Source: DASQUP01 sp035641235
Lineage (GTDB): Bacteria > Actinomycetota > CADDZG01 > WHSQ01
Assembly: GCA_035641235.1 (NCBI GenBank)
Contig: DASQUP010000128.1
Location: 1 to 5,639, forward strand
Reading direction: 5' to 3'
Length of the DNA: 5,639 nt
Position 1 is the stretch's first letter, and each line of letters begins with the position of its first letter. This document shows positions 1 to 5,369 of the stretch, in pieces. The position numbers were made by a program, and so were the translations under genes. The notes below the pieces were generated by a model. That model was given only the letters and a program-made list of their open reading frames with translations. It made no database searches and was not told the DNA's origin.

Positions 1-94
1 GCGCCACGTGGTCGGCATGGTGAAGCAGGCCAAGGGAGACCGCGAGGAGGACCAGTTTCTGCACGCCGTCGAGCCGGCTCATCAACGTCGTCAA
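1..94 (-). CDS. N-terminus of a hypothetical membrane protein, cut by the left window edge
   Basis: Only about 31 codons are present. Reading leftward, the frame gives a short polar start, then a hydrophobic stretch (KLVLLAVSLGLLHH) ending in the histidine-rich motif HHADHV just before the edge. This looks like the first membrane helix of an integral membrane protein. HHxDHV motifs occur, as far as I recall, in small uncharacterised actinobacterial membrane proteins, but I cannot name the family. I chose the TTG at 94-92 because it overlaps the TGA of the preceding frame as TTGA, and an AGGA lies 6 nt upstream. The ATG at 82-80 is an in-frame alternative without a visible ribosome binding site. 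Translational coupling to the upstream small frame is likely. Confidence 0.5.
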   Translation of the reverse strand, partial: MTTLMSRLDGVQKLVLLAVSLGLLHHADHVA

Positions 95-231
95 AGGGGA
101 TCCTGTTCGAGGAGGGCTTCGACCTCGTCCGCCCAGGCCACCCGGGCCTCTGCGGTTCTCAATCCGTGCAGCGCAGTCAGTAGGCTCGCGCGCGCCTGGG
201 GGGTTCCTTCGGAGTCGAGCTTGTCGATGAT
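91..231 (-). pseudogene. Small protein-like frame without a usable start codon (possible frameshift)
   Basis: This leftward frame ends in TGA at 93-91. It encodes about 46 residues typical of a soluble helical protein (IIDKLDSEGTPQARASLL, then TALHGLRTAEARVAWADEVE, ending ALLEQDPL), rich in Ala, Leu and Glu, with mostly G/C third positions. An in-frame TGA at 240-238 closes it upstream, and no ATG, GTG or TTG lies between that stop and residue 23. A GTG at 241-239 is in another frame. Dropping one G from the GGG run at 236-234 would join that GTG to this frame and give a start VKVIIDKLDSEG. Explanations are a single-base sequencing or assembly error, a real frameshift mutation, or a rare ATC start: GAAGGG lies just upstream. 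Family not recognised. Confidence 0.4.
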
Positions 232-270
232 TACCCTTCACCGTGCCGTAGTCAACTGTTGAATAGCCCC

Positions 271-314
271 GAGATGGCAGCCAGCCACGATATATCGTGG
301 TTAATTGCCATCTC
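271..314. terminator. 44-bp nested perfect palindrome just downstream of ndh; probable terminator or processing hairpin
   Basis: Outer arms GAGATGGCA (271-279) and TGCCATCTC (306-314) are exact inverted repeats. The inner core CCACGATATATCGTGG (285-300) is a perfect 16-bp palindrome on the same axis. Five-base segments (280-284 and 301-305) separate arms and core, and can form one Watson-Crick and two wobble pairs in RNA of either strand. The structure begins 4 bp after the ndh stop codon on the leftward transcript, which suits a transcription end. Neither side has a run of T, so a classic Rho-independent terminator is not shown. A hairpin-only terminator, an mRNA 3'-end stabiliser or a dimeric protein binding site are all possible. 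The symmetry is certain; the function is inferred. Confidence 0.5.
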
Positions 315-318
315 ACGT

Positions 319-1641
319 CTACGGACCCGATCCGTCGCTTCCTTCCGCCGCCTCCCGAAAAGGTTGTCGCGGTCGCTGCAGCGATCCAAGTTGCACGACG
401 TCGCGCCGGAAGAACAGTGCGACCGTCCAGTCCAGAACGATTCGGACCTTGCGGTTGAACGTCGGAATCATCACTAGGTGATAGCTCCTGTGTAGCAACC
501 ATGCGGGAAACCCGCGCAGCCTCAGCGAGGGCACCTTTGCGACGCCTTTGTAGCGGCCGAGGGATGCCAACCCGCCCATGTTCTTGTAACGAAACTCTCG
601 AAGCGGCTCCCCTCGCAGGTCTGCGACGAGATTGGCAGCCAGGCGGCGCGCCTGTCGCAGTGCGTGCTGCGCGGTCGGGGGATTCGCGCCCCCGGCGTCG
701 AGGTCGGGCACGGCGGCGGAATCCCCCGCCGCCCACGCATCCGGCACACCGCGAACACGCAGGTACTCATCGACCGGCACACGGCCGCGCTCGTCCGTGG
801 GCCACCCGAGCCGGCTCACGAGCGGGTCGGCCCGCACTCCTGCCGTCCAGACGAGAGTATCCGTGTCGAGTTCCACGCCGTTGGACAGCACAACGTGACC
901 GCCCTCGGCCGATTGCACTTGGGTCGAGAGATGCACTTCGACTCCGCGCTCAGAAAGCGTGTCGATTGCGTAGCGTCCCGAATCCGGAGCCATTTCCGGG
1001 AGGATCTCCGGAGCCGCATCGACCAGGACCCACCGCATGTCCTCGCGGTCGATGCCGCGGTACCTCCGCGCGGCATCCCGCGACATGTCCTCCAGTTCCG
1101 CAAGGGCTTCGACGCCCGCGTAACCTCCCCCGACGAACACGAAGGTAAGGGCCCTACGGCGGAGTGCTTCGTCGGATGTCGATTCGGCGGCATCCATGCG
1201 CGACAGGACCTGATTGCGGAGGTAGATCGCCTCGGCGATCGATTTGAATCCCACGGCCGTTTCGGCCAACCCGGGAACGGGGAGTGTCCGCGACACCGAC
1301 CCCAGCCCAAGCACAATGATGTCGTAGTTGATCTCCTGTTCATCTCCACCGCCAGGCGACGCCACGGATACGGCGCGCCGTTCGTGGTCGATCCGAGTAA
1401 TTCGTCCGGTGACCAGTCGAGTCCTCTTGAGGACCGTGCGGAGGGGAACGGCAACGTGCCTCGGTTCGAGGTTTCCGGCAGCGGCTTCTGGAAGAAAGGG
1501 CTGGTAGGTCATGAAGCTCTCGCGGCTGACGAGAATGACCTCAGCTTCTTCGGACTTGAGGCGCTTCTCGAGTCCGAGAGCCGCATAGAGACCGACGAAT
1601 CCTCCGCCTGCGATGAGGATGCGCGGTCGTGTCTTCGTCAC
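319..1641 (-). CDS. ndh: Type II NADH dehydrogenase (NDH-2), FAD-dependent
   Basis: A 440-residue flavoprotein expected to oxidise NADH and reduce membrane quinone at the inner membrane face without pumping protons. Domains: an N-terminal FAD Rossmann motif (ILIAGGGFVG, about residues 8-17), a second dinucleotide motif for NADH (VFVGGGYAGVE, about 168-178), the second FAD-contact motif WAAGD (about 303-307), and a PPTAQHALRQA segment (about 321-331) matching the AQxAxR(Q) quinone-side motif. The C-terminus (about 378-420) is amphipathic and hydrophobic, as in the membrane anchor of NDH-2. Length is typical. I chose the GTG at 1641 because it overlaps the upstream stop as GTGA and has GGGAG 8 nt upstream; a longer GTG start at 1680 would overlap the preceding gene by 43 bp. 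It is the last gene of the leftward operon. Other FAD pyridine-nucleotide oxidoreductases are possible but fit less well. Confidence 0.9.
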   Translation of the reverse strand: MTKTRPRILIAGGGFVGLYAALGLEKRLKSEEAEVILVSRESFMTYQPFLPEAAAGNLEPRHVAVPLRTVLKRTRLVTGRITRIDHERRAVSVASPGGGDEQEINYDIIVLGLGSVSRTLPVPGLAETAVGFKSIAEAIYLRNQVLSRMDAAESTSDEALRRRALTFVFVGGGYAGVEALAELEDMSRDAARRYRGIDREDMRWVLVDAAPEILPEMAPDSGRYAIDTLSERGVEVHLSTQVQSAEGGHVVLSNGVELDTDTLVWTAGVRADPLVSRLGWPTDERGRVPVDEYLRVRGVPDAWAAGDSAAVPDLDAGGANPPTAQHALRQARRLAANLVADLRGEPLREFRYKNMGGLASLGRYKGVAKVPSLRLRGFPAWLLHRSYHLVMIPTFNRKVRIVLDWTVALFFRRDVVQLGSLQRPRQPFREAAEGSDGSGP

Positions 1642-2240
1642 GTTGGGATCTCCCGAGCCGTAACGTCCGTCCGCCCCCACTTGTCGGCCGGCGCAACATA
1701 GCTATGGAACCGTTCGAGCAAGACCTGTGCCTGGTCCTCCACCAGCACCATCTCACGATGTTGTGCGGACAAGAACCCCTGCTCGACGGCGTGGTCGAAC
1801 ATCCTCAGGAGCGGATCGAAGAACCCTGCGACGTTCAGGAACCCACACGGCTTCGTGTGGATTCGAAGTTGCGCCCATGTCAGGACCTCGGCCGCCTCCT
1901 CCAGCGTCCCCAACCCGCCCGGAAGCGCCACGAATCCATCAGACAGTTCGCCCATGCGTTTCTTGCGCTCGTGCATCGACGAGACGATTTGAAGGTCGCT
2001 AAGCCCTGTGTGCGCGATCTCTCTGTCGATAAGTGATTGGGGTATCACGCCGATCACCTCCCCTCCGGACCGCAGCGCGGCATCCGCGACCACCGACATG
2101 AGCCCGATGCTCGTCCCCCCGTACACGAGCCCAATTTCTTGTTCTGCGAGCAATTCCCCCAGCCCGCTTGCGGCATCCGAGTACGCGGGGTTACGCCCCC
2201 TACTGGAACCGCAAAAGACGCACAAACGACGGATGGTCAT
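1638..2240 (-). CDS. LOG-family protein (TIGR00730), nucleotide 5'-monophosphate phosphoribohydrolase
   Basis: A 200-residue protein of the LOG/YvdD family with a Rossmann-like fold. Known members hydrolyse cytokinin riboside monophosphates or AMP-type nucleotides to base plus ribose 5-phosphate. Visible signatures: VFCGSS near the N-terminus (8-13), the phosphate loop YGGTSIGLMS (40-49), MHERKKRM (89-96) and the hallmark PGGLGTLEE (107-115), whose Glu and neighbouring Arg are catalytic in the family. Usual length is 180-200, so the gene is complete. The last Gly of the usual YGGxxxGLMG is Ser here, a mild departure. The ATG overlaps the stop of the 61-residue membrane protein as ATGA and no strong ribosome binding site is seen, so coupled translation is likely. 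The substrate in this organism is unknown; housekeeping nucleotide salvage is as likely as cytokinin production. Confidence 0.9.
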   Translation of the reverse strand: MTIRRLCVFCGSSRGRNPAYSDAASGLGELLAEQEIGLVYGGTSIGLMSVVADAALRSGGEVIGVIPQSLIDREIAHTGLSDLQIVSSMHERKKRMGELSDGFVALPGGLGTLEEAAEVLTWAQLRIHTKPCGFLNVAGFFDPLLRMFDHAVEQGFLSAQHREMVLVEDQAQVLLERFHSYVAPADKWGRTDVTAREIPT

Positions 2241-2422
2241 TGCCCGCGGCGGGGACGGCTCTCGATGATGATGGCGGCGCCAAAGATGATCAGCAGCGCG
2301 GGGATGATGTAGCCCGCACTGAGAGAAACGACGTCGAGTTCATCGAGAAGGAACCCAATACCGGCAACGATGAAGAAGATCCCGCCGCCGAGGGTGCCTC
2401 TGCTAGTTCTCCGCTCCGTCAC
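2237..2422 (-). CDS. Small two-helix membrane protein, LiaI/DUF5668-like
   Basis: This 61-residue protein has a basic N-terminus (TERRTSRG), a first membrane helix (about 12-27), a short acidic turn (LLDELD), a second helix starting at Pro41 (about 38-54) and a basic tail (RPRRGQ). The pattern G..F...G..FLLD......PALLIIFG matches the LiaI-LiaF-like transmembrane hairpin found in envelope-stress proteins. The GTG start at 2422 is preceded by AGAGG about 6 nt upstream, which supports it even though it overlaps the preceding gene by 20 bp. The stop overlaps the LOG start as ATGA. The same helix hairpin is present in both upstream neighbours, so it may assemble with them in the membrane. Exact function unknown. 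Confidence 0.75.
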   Translation of the reverse strand: MTERRTSRGTLGGGIFFIVAGIGFLLDELDVVSLSAGYIIPALLIIFGAAIIIESRPRRGQ

Positions 2423-3053
2423 GTCTCACCTCTATTTGCCCTATCCCGACTTCGAGTTCGAGACTTACCTGCTCATCGGCTTCCGGATATCCATCTGTTT
2501 CGCACTCACGGTCGGCGCCTACTCCGGAGGCCTCGCACCTCAGCACCCGGACGTTTCCTATTCCGCTCCGCCCGTGGGCACGGACGGCGGCGTTCGCCGG
2601 AACGCGGACGACAAGTTGACCGATCCCCACCTGTGCCCGTATCCGAGTCGCCCCGACCTCGAGATCCAGGTTGCGAAGGTCAACGTTGAGCTGTCCGACG
2701 CCGAGCCGGTACCGCGCGCGCTGGTCGGTCACGGTGCTGGGTGACTCCGTTCGTTCACCGACTCCCCCGGCGAAGGTGCTGCCGAGGTCCTCGGGGAGCA
2801 CCCACAGCACCGTCAGAAAGATCGTGAGCGCAATCCCAGCGGGAAGGAGGCCGCCCTGGCGACCGCCCGTGATGGCTCCGGCAACAAGACCCAGCCCAAT
2901 GGCTATGAGGACGCCGGGAAGGACGACTCGCCATGAAACGTTTGCCGCGTCGGTCGCGTCGAGCAGCCACGCGAGACCGACGCCGAGCAGAACGGCGCCG
3001 AGGACAACTGTGGGGATCTCTGGAGTACGTCGTTCGCGGATCGTGCCGCTCAT
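2403..3053 (-). CDS. LiaF-like membrane protein with GxGQ repeat domain
   Basis: A 216-residue protein. The N-terminal part carries about three membrane segments (15-32, 41-60, 70-86), the first two forming a LiaI-LiaF-like hairpin (VVLGAVLLGVGLAWLLD ... LPGVLIAIGLGL). After a linker comes a beta-rich C-terminal domain with four related strands: GVGQLNVDL (118), GIGQLVVRV (143), GIGNVRVL (164) and GIGQIEVRR (203). This repeat style is typical of LiaF C-terminal and DUF4097-like beta domains, which sense or respond to envelope stress. Two cysteines (173, 184) bracket a short insertion. The ATG at 3053 overlaps the PspC stop as ATGA; a longer open frame upstream (to 3671) is only a shadow of the PspC gene and of alaX. 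Family assignment is by pattern and moderate; whether the domain faces the cytoplasm or outside cannot be told. Confidence 0.8.
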   Translation of the reverse strand: MSGTIRERRTPEIPTVVLGAVLLGVGLAWLLDATDAANVSWRVVLPGVLIAIGLGLVAGAITGGRQGGLLPAGIALTIFLTVLWVLPEDLGSTFAGGVGERTESPSTVTDQRARYRLGVGQLNVDLRNLDLEVGATRIRAQVGIGQLVVRVPANAAVRAHGRSGIGNVRVLRCEASGVGADRECETDGYPEADEQVSLELEVGIGQIEVRRDGAEN

Positions 3054-3487
3054 CGACGGCGAGCGCCCTGGAGGATCACCGCCGCTCCGATACCGATGAG
3101 AGCCACCGGCCACAGGACGTCGTCGAAACGAGGCCACACCCGCTCGAGCAACATGATCGCCCCCGCAGCCACGAGGACCGCCCCGATCACCAGGCCCGCC
3201 GCGTTGGATGCCGATGCCGACGCCCGGCCGGCGCTGCCGGCAGCGTCTTCCTCCGGAATGATGATCCAGGCCAGGATGTAAACGAGGATTCCCGAAAGCC
3301 CGGCGAGCACCAGGATGGCGAACGCGAGTCGGACGAGAATCGGATCGATGCCGAAGTAATGCCCGACACCGCCGCAGACGCCGGCGATGATGCGATCGCT
3401 TTTGCTGCGCCGGAGCGTGGGGCGTACGGATGGTTCCTCTGGAGGTCCTCCGCTGTGCTCGTCGGTTTGCCGGGACTCCTCGTCCAT
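3050..3487 (-). CDS. PspC-domain membrane protein
   Basis: A 145-residue protein. After a polar, acidic N-terminus comes a PspC domain (about 23-80): LRRSKSDRIIAGVCGGVGHY, then FGIDPILVRLAFAILVL and ILAWIIIPEE, all hallmark positions of the phage-shock-protein C family. A Ser/Ala-rich linker leads to a second two-helix hairpin (about 97-140) resembling LiaI. PspC proteins sit in the cytoplasmic membrane and take part in envelope-stress responses, in actinobacteria often together with LiaF-like domains and a sensor kinase. No kinase or regulator is seen in this window. It is the first gene of the tightly overlapping series; alaX ends 59 bp upstream. The ATG is placed 6 nt after a TACCCT hexamer, consistent with leaderless translation; a GGGGG immediately before the ATG is too close to act well as a ribosome binding site. 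Confidence 0.88.
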   Translation of the reverse strand: MDEESRQTDEHSGGPPEEPSVRPTLRRSKSDRIIAGVCGGVGHYFGIDPILVRLAFAILVLAGLSGILVYILAWIIIPEEDAAGSAGRASASASNAAGLVIGAVLVAAGAIMLLERVWPRFDDVLWPVALIGIGAAVILQGARRR

Positions 3488-3493
3488 GCCCCC

Positions 3494-3499
3494 AGGGTA
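3494..3499 (-). promoter_or_regulatory. Candidate -10 box (TACCCT) for a leaderless PspC-operon transcript
   Basis: On the minus strand the 59-bp gap between alaX and the PspC gene is almost pure G/C except for GGTACCCTGG. TACCCT fits the actinobacterial TAnnnT -10 pattern and lies exactly 6 nt before the ATG, so transcription would begin at or next to the start codon. No convincing -35 is visible. The same spacing is seen before hemH. Read-through from alaX is an alternative or additional source of transcript. Confidence 0.4.
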
Positions 3500-3546
3500 C
3501 CCGCGGCGCGCCGGCGGCGGTCGGGCGGGCTCGCGGGGCGGGGCCG

Positions 3547-4263
3547 CTATGTCGCCGGAAGCGCGATCTCGATCCGCTTGTTCGCCTTGCCCTTGCTCTT
3601 GTAACCGACCACTTCCACAGCGGCCACCTCGGTTGTGTTCGACACATGGGTGCCGCCGTCCGCCTGCACATCGAGGCCGTCGATATCGACCACCCGTACC
3701 GAACGGATCCCCTCGGGGAGCAGGTTCACCTTGGTGCGGATGAGGTCCGGATGGCGGTTCGCGGCATCTCGATCGAGGAAGTCCACTCGGATCGGCCGGG
3801 CGGCGACTACCTCGGCGTTCACCTTGGCCTCTATCTCGCGCACCAGCTCGCCGCTCATCGATTCGAACTCGAAGTCCATCCGTCCGGAGAGAGGCTGCAT
3901 GTTGCCTCCCGTCACTTTTGCACCGTAATCACGCCACACCACGCCGCAGAGGATGTGGAGTGCAGTGTGCGTGCGCATCAACGCATACCTTCGATCCCAG
4001 TCCAAGTGACCGGTTACCGAGGCGCCCACGGCAGGACCCGTCCGGTCGAGGTCATGGACGAGGGAGTCGCCTTCGCGCCGAACCTTCGTTACTTCATACG
4101 TCTGGTCGCCTGCGATCAAGGTCCCAACGTCGTTGGGCTGGCCCCCGCCACCGGGATAGAAGGTCGTGGCGTCGAGGACGACGCTCGGTCCCTCCGCTGC
4201 GGTGACGGTTGCCTCGAACTCCCGCAGGTACGAATCAGACTGAAAGAGCTGCTCTGTCCCCAC
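3547..4263 (-). CDS. alaX: AlaX-type alanyl-tRNA editing protein
   Basis: A 238-residue stand-alone relative of the alanyl-tRNA synthetase editing domain. It is expected to hydrolyse Ser-tRNA(Ala) (and perhaps Gly-tRNA(Ala)) in the cytoplasm, protecting proteome fidelity. The N-terminal beta-barrel region has the glycine motif FYPGGGGQPND (35-45), which marks the AlaX-M size class. The editing core has the metal motif HTALH (99-103) and the second half ADGGTHVSNTTEV (201-213), with His206. Asp202 occupies the place of the Cys in the CxxxH of AlaRS. Length suits AlaX-M, and no aminoacylation or C-Ala domain is present. The GTG start at 4263 has AGGAGG 4 nt upstream. It is divergent from hemH and 59 bp from the PspC gene, so it may or may not share that operon. 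Confidence 0.9.
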   Translation of the reverse strand: MGTEQLFQSDSYLREFEATVTAAEGPSVVLDATTFYPGGGGQPNDVGTLIAGDQTYEVTKVRREGDSLVHDLDRTGPAVGASVTGHLDWDRRYALMRTHTALHILCGVVWRDYGAKVTGGNMQPLSGRMDFEFESMSGELVREIEAKVNAEVVAARPIRVDFLDRDAANRHPDLIRTKVNLLPEGIRSVRVVDIDGLDVQADGGTHVSNTTEVAAVEVVGYKSKGKANKRIEIALPAT

Positions 4264-4298
4264 CTAACCTCCTCAGACCCATGCGCGTGCAAATCGGC

Positions 4299-4304
4299 AC
4301 CCTA
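4299..4304 (-). promoter_or_regulatory. Candidate -10 box (TAGGGT) for alaX
   Basis: On the minus strand TAGGGT fits TAnnnT and would start transcription near 4292, leaving a leader of about 29 nt that contains the AGGAGG before the alaX GTG. No clear -35 is seen. It lies only 15 bp from the hemH -10 box, so the two divergent promoters would overlap. Confidence 0.25.
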
Positions 4305-4319
4305 ACGAACCGGCACCGT

Positions 4320-4325
4320 TAACAT
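4320..4325 (+). promoter_or_regulatory. Candidate -10 box (TAACAT) for leaderless hemH
   Basis: TAACAT is a good TAnnnT -10 hexamer and ends 6 nt before the hemH GTG (4332), placing the expected transcription start on or beside the start codon. No ribosome binding site precedes that GTG, and an in-frame TAA (4320-4322) rules out a longer protein. Both points favour a leaderless mRNA, common in actinobacteria. No convincing -35 was found. Confidence 0.5.
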
Positions 4326-4331
4326 CTCCCG

Positions 4332-5369
4332 GTGGAAGGACGATCTCACGGCGCTCGCGACGAGCAGCCCCACGAATACGACGCAGTCCTCTACATTTCG
4401 TTCGGAGGGCCCGAGGCTCCCGACGACGTGATGCCGTTCTTGGAGAACGTCACTCGAGGTCGTGGAGTCCCTCGTGAGCGCCTCCTCGAAGTTGCCGAGC
4501 ACTACCGTCACTTCGGCGGAGTCAGCCCCATCAATGCCGAAAACCGAAAAGTCATCGCGGCACTCGAACACGAGCTCGCACGGCGAGGGCCGACGCTCCC
4601 CGTGTACTGGGGAAACCGCAACTGGTATCCGTTGCTGACCGACACGATCGCCCAGATGCAGCGCGACGGTGTTCGGAGGGCCGTTGGCTTTGTGACATCC
4701 GCATGGAGCTCCTACTCGGGATGCCGTCAGTACCGCGAGGACATCTCTCGAGCGAGGGAGGCCGCAGGCCCCGCGGCGCCGGAGGTGGACAAGATCCGCC
4801 AGTTCTTCAACCATCCCGGTTTCATCGAGGCCCAGGCCGACCAAGTTAACGCGGCCCTTGCCTCCATCTCTGAGCCGGCCCGCCCAGGGACACATCTGCT
4901 GTTCACCGCCCACAGCATTCCTCAGCGTATGGCCGACTCGAGCTCGTACGTCGAGCAGCTCGGGGCCGCGTGCCGCCTGGTCGACGACCGCGTTGACGGC
5001 TCTTACGAATGGTCGCTCGCATATCAGAGCCGCAGTGGACCCCCACACATCCCGTGGCTCGAGCCCGATGTCGCCGAGCACCTCGAGAAGCTCGCTTCCG
5101 AGGGTCTACGCGACGTTGTTGTTGTTCCGATCGGCTTTCTCTCGGATCACATGGAGGTGCGATTCGACCTCGACGTCGAAGCTGCCGCCGTGGCCCGGAA
5201 ACGAGGACTCAACATGGTGCGAGCCGAAACCGTTGGGGCGCACCCGGCCTACGTCGCGATGATCCGCGATCTAATCGTCGAACGCCTGGAGGGATCCGAG
5301 GAACGTCCGGCACTCGGCGAACTGGGTGCAAGTCATGACATCTGCGCAGCAGACTGCTGCCGTTACTAG
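4332..5369 (+). CDS. hemH: Ferrochelatase, actinobacterial type (probably coproporphyrin ferrochelatase)
   Basis: A 345-residue ferrochelatase that inserts Fe2+ into a porphyrin late in haem synthesis. In Gram-positive lineages the substrate is usually coproporphyrin III (CpfC); this is inferred from lineage, not seen. Hallmarks: SFGGPEAPDDVMPFLENV (23-40), HFGGVSPIN (60-68), TSAWSSYSGCRQYRED (122-137), the catalytic-His motif FTAHSIPQRM with His194, and GFLSDHMEVRFDLD with Glu275. Cys131 inside YSGC plus Cys338, Cys342 and Cys343 at the extreme C-terminus resemble the [2Fe-2S] ligand set of actinobacterial ferrochelatases. The length is normal. The start is the only in-frame option (GTG, stop 10 bp upstream). 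It is divergent from alaX and monocistronic or followed by the SDR gene across a 189-bp gap. The stop codon abuts the 162-bp inverted-repeat element. Confidence 0.96.
   Translation: MEGRSHGARDEQPHEYDAVLYISFGGPEAPDDVMPFLENVTRGRGVPRERLLEVAEHYRHFGGVSPINAENRKVIAALEHELARRGPTLPVYWGNRNWYPLLTDTIAQMQRDGVRRAVGFVTSAWSSYSGCRQYREDISRAREAAGPAAPEVDKIRQFFNHPGFIEAQADQVNAALASISEPARPGTHLLFTAHSIPQRMADSSSYVEQLGAACRLVDDRVDGSYEWSLAYQSRSGPPHIPWLEPDVAEHLEKLASEGLRDVVVVPIGFLSDHMEVRFDLDVEAAAVARKRGLNMVRAETVGAHPAYVAMIRDLIVERLEGSEERPALGELGASHDICAADCCRY

Larger units (their letters stand above)
4295..4326. repeat. Imperfect 16-bp tandem direct repeat in the alaX/hemH divergent promoter region
   Basis: Units 4295-4310 and 4311-4326 both begin CGGCACC and match at about 11 of 16 positions. 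TAACG (4303-4307) and CGTTA (4317-4321) also form a 5-bp inverted repeat with a 9-bp spacer, overlapping the hemH -10 box. This could be an operator, but such short repeats can arise by chance in a GC-rich region. Confidence 0.3.

Noticed and set aside
8..477. Two plus-strand open frames at the left edge (8-262 and 259-477)
   Set aside because: They read as Arg/Ser/Ala-rich translations without domain signs, and the second runs through the palindrome and the ndh end; the minus-strand frames look more like protein.
1642..1680. Longer GTG start of ndh at 1680
   Set aside because: It would add 13 residues before the FAD motif and overlap the LOG gene by 43 bp; GTG at 1641 has a ribosome binding site and a 4-bp overlap.
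664..1701. 345-residue plus-strand open frame opposite ndh
   Set aside because: The minus strand has all NDH-2 motifs; this frame shows no recognisable domain and is a product of high-GC antisense codon bias.
3054..3671. N-terminal extension of the LiaF-like frame
   Set aside because: The extra residues are Arg/Pro-rich low-complexity text in another frame of the PspC gene and alaX; the ATG at 3053 with an ATGA overlap is the credible start.
3430..4305. 291-residue plus-strand open frame opposite alaX
   Set aside because: The minus-strand AlaX has both metal motifs and a ribosome binding site; the plus frame mirrors its codons.
4302..5081. 259-residue minus-strand open frame opposite hemH
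   Set aside because: hemH on the plus strand is unmistakable; the antisense frame has no domain pattern.
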